Positions 61,131-64,000 of a stretch of 64,000 bases of DNA are shown here, in pieces. Origin of the DNA: CAVWNR01 sp963756525 (GTDB taxonomy: Bacteria > Actinomycetota > Actinomycetes > Mycobacteriales > Jatrophihabitantaceae); NCBI GenBank assembly GCA_963756525.1, contig CAVWNR010000009.1, positions 1,240,001 through 1,304,000 of the forward strand. Reading direction: 5' to 3'. A model generated the notes under the pieces. It had not been told where the DNA came from and ran no database searches. It saw nothing but the letters and a program-made list of their open reading frames with translations. The position numbers were made by a program, and so were the translations under genes. Position 1 is the stretch's first letter. Every line of letters begins with the position of its first letter.

Positions 61131-61688
61131 TCAGCATCCCGGCTGGGCGGCGGCCTTGACGAATGCGGCGGTCTGGTAGAGGAACTGGTAAGCCCACGTC
61201 CCCAGCGAGACGCCGCGACGCGCCGCGACCATCTGCACGCCGCCGAGACATCGATCGAAGATCATCCGTGCTCGGGAGATGTGGTAGATCGAGGTCACGA
61301 CGACGACGTTCGTCCAGCCGTGCTGCTGGGCGAGCCGACGGGCCTGCTCTGCTTCACCGCGGGTTGTCGCCGGATCCGGCTGGAAGCAGGTGACGGTGAC
61401 GCCCGCCGGAGGGTGCTGGCAGACGACCCGCGCCTGCCACTGCTTGGGGGAGTTCAGCGATATCACGAGGTTCTTGGCGACCTGCTGGTCGACCAGGCTC
61501 AGCGCGGTTTGCAGCCGGCCGTTGGCGGTCGGTGGACCGAGCACCATGATCGCGTCCGCTCGGGTCGGGTGGTCGACGCTGGGCCGGGCCACCACCACAT
61601 AGCACGCCACCAGCCAGGCGACGACGAGCACGGCGAGGCAGGCGAGCGTGATCCGCCCACCGCGTCGCACCCGAAGCGCCCCCCGCAT
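61131..61688 (-). CDS. YdcF/SanA-type DUF218 membrane-anchored protein
   Basis: A 185-aa protein. A transmembrane helix lies at about residues 14-36 (LACLAVLVVAWLVACYVVVA). The DUF218 domain follows with ADAIMVLGPPTANGRLQTAL, NLVISLNSPKQW, TTRGEAEQARRLAQQHGWTN and VVVVTSIYHISRARMIFDRC. Relatives act on or near the cell envelope. ATG 61688 gives a short basic N terminus before the helix. It is divergent from the glycosylase gene with 54 bp between them. Confidence 0.8.
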   Translation of the reverse strand: MRGALRVRRGGRITLACLAVLVVAWLVACYVVVARPSVDHPTRADAIMVLGPPTANGRLQTALSLVDQQVAKNLVISLNSPKQWQARVVCQHPPAGVTVTCFQPDPATTRGEAEQARRLAQQHGWTNVVVVTSIYHISRARMIFDRCLGGVQMVAARRGVSLGTWAYQFLYQTAAFVKAAAQPGC

Positions 61689-61742
61689 CCCTTGCAGCCT
61701 ACTGGGCGGCTCCAACCGCCCGCCGGACGTAGGCTGGCCGAC

Positions 61743-62615
61743 GTGCCCGAGCTCCCGGAGGTGGAGGCGCTCGCTGCGTTCCTACGCGATCGCGCGGTTG
61801 GGCGCGCGGTCGTTCGCGCGGACGTCGCTGCGTTCAGCGCGGTGAAGACCTTCGATCCGCCGCTGACCGCGCTGCACGGTGCGACGGTGTCCGACGCCGG
61901 CCGGCACGGGAAGTTCCTCGACCTCAGCGTCGACGGCTTACACCTGGTGATACACCTGGCCCGCGGCGGCTGGCTGCAGTGGCGCGAGCCCCTGTCGGCG
62001 GCGCCGCCCAAACCGGGTCGCGGGCCGCTGGCGTTCCGGCTGCATCTCGCGCCGGAGTTCCCCGGTGGCCCGACCGCCGGCTTCGACCTCACCGAGGCCG
62101 GCACCCAGAAGCGGCTGGCCGTCTATCTGGTGCGCGATCCGCTGGCGGTCCCCGGCATCGCCCGGCTGGGCCCGGACGCGCTGGGCGTCGACGCCGCCCG
62201 GCTCGGTGAGCTGCTGGGTGGCCAGCGGGCGCAGCTCAAGGGCGCGCTTACCGACCAGAGCGTCCTCGCCGGGATCGGCAACGCCTACTCCGACGAGATC
62301 CTGCACACCGCGCAGCTCTCGCCGTTCAAGATCGCCGTCAAGCTGACCGACGATGAGGTGGGCCGGCTGCACGACGCCATGCACACCGTGCTCACCGATG
62401 CCGTCGAACGCTCCGTCGGGCAGAAGGCGGCGACGCTCAAGGGCGAGAAGCGCAGCGGCCTGCGCGTGCATGCCCGCACCGGGCTGCCCTGCCCGGTGTG
62501 CGGCGACACGGTGCGTGAGGTCTCCTTCGCCGACAAGTCGTTCCAGTACTGCCCGACCTGCCAGACGGAGGGGCGCGAACTCGCCGACCGCCGCCTCTCC
62601 CGGCTGCTCAAGTAG
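61743..62615 (+). CDS. Formamidopyrimidine-DNA glycosylase (Fpg/Nei family)
   Basis: A 290-aa protein. It begins VPELPEVEALAAFLRDRAVG; Pro and Glu right after the start are the catalytic residues of Fpg/MutM enzymes. The central H2TH region is LTDQSVLAGIGNAYSDEILH. The C-terminal zinc finger is CPVCGDTVREVSFADKSFQY, CPTCQTEGR. It removes oxidised bases from DNA. GTG 61743 must be the start because the catalytic Pro has to be residue 2. It may not be the main MutM of the cell, which usually sits near rnc. Confidence 0.9.
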   Translation: MPELPEVEALAAFLRDRAVGRAVVRADVAAFSAVKTFDPPLTALHGATVSDAGRHGKFLDLSVDGLHLVIHLARGGWLQWREPLSAAPPKPGRGPLAFRLHLAPEFPGGPTAGFDLTEAGTQKRLAVYLVRDPLAVPGIARLGPDALGVDAARLGELLGGQRAQLKGALTDQSVLAGIGNAYSDEILHTAQLSPFKIAVKLTDDEVGRLHDAMHTVLTDAVERSVGQKAATLKGEKRSGLRVHARTGLPCPVCGDTVREVSFADKSFQYCPTCQTEGRELADRRLSRLLK

Positions 62616-62650
62616 AGCAAGCGGAACGCGGCCGGCAGACTGGGTACGTG

Positions 62651-62962
62651 ATGCAGATCCCGACCGTGACCGTCGACCAGCTTCCACCGGACGCGCTGCT
62701 CCTCGACGTCCGCGAGGACGACGAGTGGCTGGCCGGGCACGTCGACGGCGCCGTGCACGTCCCGATGACCGAGCTGCCGAATCGGCTCGCAGACGATCCG
62801 GCGACCGTGCCCGCCGACCGTCCGGTGTTCGTCGTCTGCAAGGTCGGCGGGCGTTCGGCACGGGTCACCGCCTGGCTGAACGTCGACGGCGGGATGTTGG
62901 CCTGGGCCGGCGCTGGGCGGCCCATGGTGAGCGACTCCGGGCAGCCTCCCGAGGTGATCTAG
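62651..62962 (+). CDS. Rhodanese-domain protein with a possible short internal deletion
   Basis: A 103-aa single rhodanese domain: LLLDVREDDEWLAGHVDGAV, HVPMTELPNRL, and the active-site loop FVVCKVGGRSARVTAWL with Cys at about residue 63. Compared with usual relatives, about eight to ten residues are missing between AWL and NVDGGMLAWAGAGRPM, where the helix and strand after the active loop normally are. The frame is kept. It may be a natural short form or an in-frame deletion. ATG 62651 or GTG 62648 may start it. It follows the glycosylase by 35 nt. Confidence 0.8.
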   Translation: MQIPTVTVDQLPPDALLLDVREDDEWLAGHVDGAVHVPMTELPNRLADDPATVPADRPVFVVCKVGGRSARVTAWLNVDGGMLAWAGAGRPMVSDSGQPPEVI

Positions 62963-63023
62963 CCGTCGCCGACTGGACGGTCGGAGCGGTGTGCCGGACG
63001 GGATTCGTGGGGACGATGAACGT

Positions 63024-63881
63024 GTGACACGCCGAGCCTGGCGTGCCGCGCGGAAACCGAGCGTGGCACCGGCCAGGCCGCTGGTGGTAGCGCATCGCGG
63101 TGCGTCGCACGCGGTCGCCGAGCACACCCTCTCCGCTTATGTCGCCGCCATCGAATCCGGCGCGGACGCGCTCGAATGTGACGTGCGGTTGACCCGCGAC
63201 GAGCACCTGGTCTGCGTCCACGACCGGACCGTCGACCGCACCTCGGACGGCCGGGGCGTGGTGAGCGAACTCGACCTGGCCGGGCTGGAGGCGCTGGACT
63301 TCTCGTCCTGGCACGACTGGGCCGACGCCACCGACCGGCTGCGCCGCGACGAGCCGTACCTGGCCGGAGTTGCCCCGGATCGTGACCACCGCGGCGACGT
63401 GCTGACCCTCGACACGCTGCTCGGCCTGGTCCGCGACACCCCGCGGCCGGTTCGTCTGCTCGTCGAGACCAAGCACCCCACCCGCTACAGCGGCCTGGTC
63501 GAAAAGGAGCTGGTCGGGCTGCTGAACCGGTTCGGTATGGCCGACGATTCCGGTGCGGCCACGGTCATGAGCTTCTCGCCGATCGCGCTGCGCCGGGTGC
63601 GGCTGCTCGCGCCGAAGATCCCAACCGTGCTGCTGATGGATCGGCTGCTGCCGGTGCGCCGCGCCGGCGCGCTGCCGAGCGGCGTGCACATCGCGGGGCC
63701 CGGGCTCTCCGCCGTCCAGGCGGATCCCGATGTCGTGCGTCGCATCCGCGGCCGGGGCCATCAGGTCTACGTGTGGACGGTGGACGAGCCGGACGACGTG
63801 GACTTCGTCCTCGACCTGGGCGTAGACGCGTTGATCACCAACCGGCCGGCCCAGGTGCTGCACCGCCTCGGGCCGCCCTGA
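63024..63881 (+). CDS. Glycerophosphodiester phosphodiesterase
   Basis: A 285-aa protein. RPLVVAHRGASHAVAEHTLS, AYVAAIESGADALECDVRLT, RDEHLVCVHDRTVDRTSDGR carries the HR(G)A, E-x-D and H-D active-site residues of GDPD enzymes. RLLVETKHPTRYSG provides the later Glu and Lys, and VYVWTVDEPDDVDFVLDLGV, DALITNRP closes the barrel. It splits glycerophosphodiesters to glycerol 3-phosphate and an alcohol. No signal peptide is seen. GTG 63024 is chosen; an upstream ATG at 62991 gives a poor N terminus. Confidence 0.9.
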   Translation: MTRRAWRAARKPSVAPARPLVVAHRGASHAVAEHTLSAYVAAIESGADALECDVRLTRDEHLVCVHDRTVDRTSDGRGVVSELDLAGLEALDFSSWHDWADATDRLRRDEPYLAGVAPDRDHRGDVLTLDTLLGLVRDTPRPVRLLVETKHPTRYSGLVEKELVGLLNRFGMADDSGAATVMSFSPIALRRVRLLAPKIPTVLLMDRLLPVRRAGALPSGVHIAGPGLSAVQADPDVVRRIRGRGHQVYVWTVDEPDDVDFVLDLGVDALITNRPAQVLHRLGPP

Positions 63882-63890
63882 GCAGCGGCG

Positions 63891-64000
63891 CTAGGAGGGC
63901 AGGCCGCGCATCACCCGCAGCGCCACCGACAGCGTGGCCAGGTCGACCGTCTCGCGGCCGAGCGCCTCCTGCAGCGTGGCCCGCGTTCGGCCGACCCGCT
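63891..64000 (-). CDS. C-terminal end of a gene cut by the right edge (possibly NAD-glutamate dehydrogenase)
   Basis: Only 36 codons are visible: RVGRTRATLQEALGRETVDL, ATLSVALRVMRGLPS, then TAG. The segment DLATLSVALR is reminiscent of the C terminus of the large actinobacterial NAD-specific glutamate dehydrogenase. So little sequence makes the name tentative. It is convergent with the glycerophosphodiesterase gene. Confidence 0.45.
   Translation of the reverse strand, partial: RVGRTRATLQEALGRETVDLATLSVALRVMRGLPS

Overview
The window comes from a high-GC Gram-positive bacterium, almost certainly an actinomycete. The evidence is the codon bias, the many GTG starts and ATGA/GTGA overlaps, and families typical of that phylum (DUF6112-like pilin candidate, SCO6880-like conjugation protein, DUF6191-like protein, MobF relaxase of actinobacterial type). 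I cannot fix the genus from sequence alone.

Positions 1 to about 45,000 are the body of an integrative conjugative element. They hold a MobF/TrwC relaxase cut by the left edge; an exonuclease operon; a regulator cluster; a D5-type primase-helicase with two frameshifts; a type IV secretion operon (13,557-22,717: NlpC/P60 hydrolase, pilin-like membrane proteins, VirB8-like and VirB6-like proteins, SCO6880-like protein, ParA-like ATPase, VirB4-like ATPase); an ArdC-like antirestriction protein; a VirD4/TraG coupling protein; a DnaG-like CHC2-TOPRIM primase; and an excisionase-like HTH protein. Six copies of one motif (block TACCGGGTGACG followed by a hairpin) lie about 17-28 nt before the first start codon of six of these transcription units, which suggests a shared control signal.

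Cargo breaks up the backbone. At 8,730-12,709 a caspase-STAND-TPR protein is transcribed divergently from an alpha/beta hydrolase and is a good candidate for an undescribed immune or cell-death system. At 22,950-29,418 a Tn554-like set of two tyrosine recombinases and a small protein has its second recombinase split by a 3.8-kb element that carries its own tyrosine recombinase, a small HTH protein and a seven-zinc-ribbon recombinase-like protein. At 32,506-36,973 three consecutive genes each carry an RX4H HEPN-type motif.

From 45,099 to 47,882 two 162-bp direct repeats flank a broken ApeA-like HEPN defence gene and a VapBC-type toxin-antitoxin pair. From 47,915 to the right edge the genes look like ordinary intact chromosome: lutABC for lactate use, a serpin-like protein, an MFS transporter with its ArsR-like regulator, adenylate kinase, an HtrA-like protease, a ferredoxin-reductase-like flavoprotein, an AidB-like acyl-CoA dehydrogenase, msrA, an ArsR/SRPBCC pair, a DUF218 protein, a formamidopyrimidine-DNA glycosylase, a rhodanese and a glycerophosphodiesterase.

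Several accessory genes carry single-base deletions in short C or G runs, while the chromosomal genes on the right look intact. This is either decay of the element or sequencing error, and it affects how the pseudogene calls should be read.
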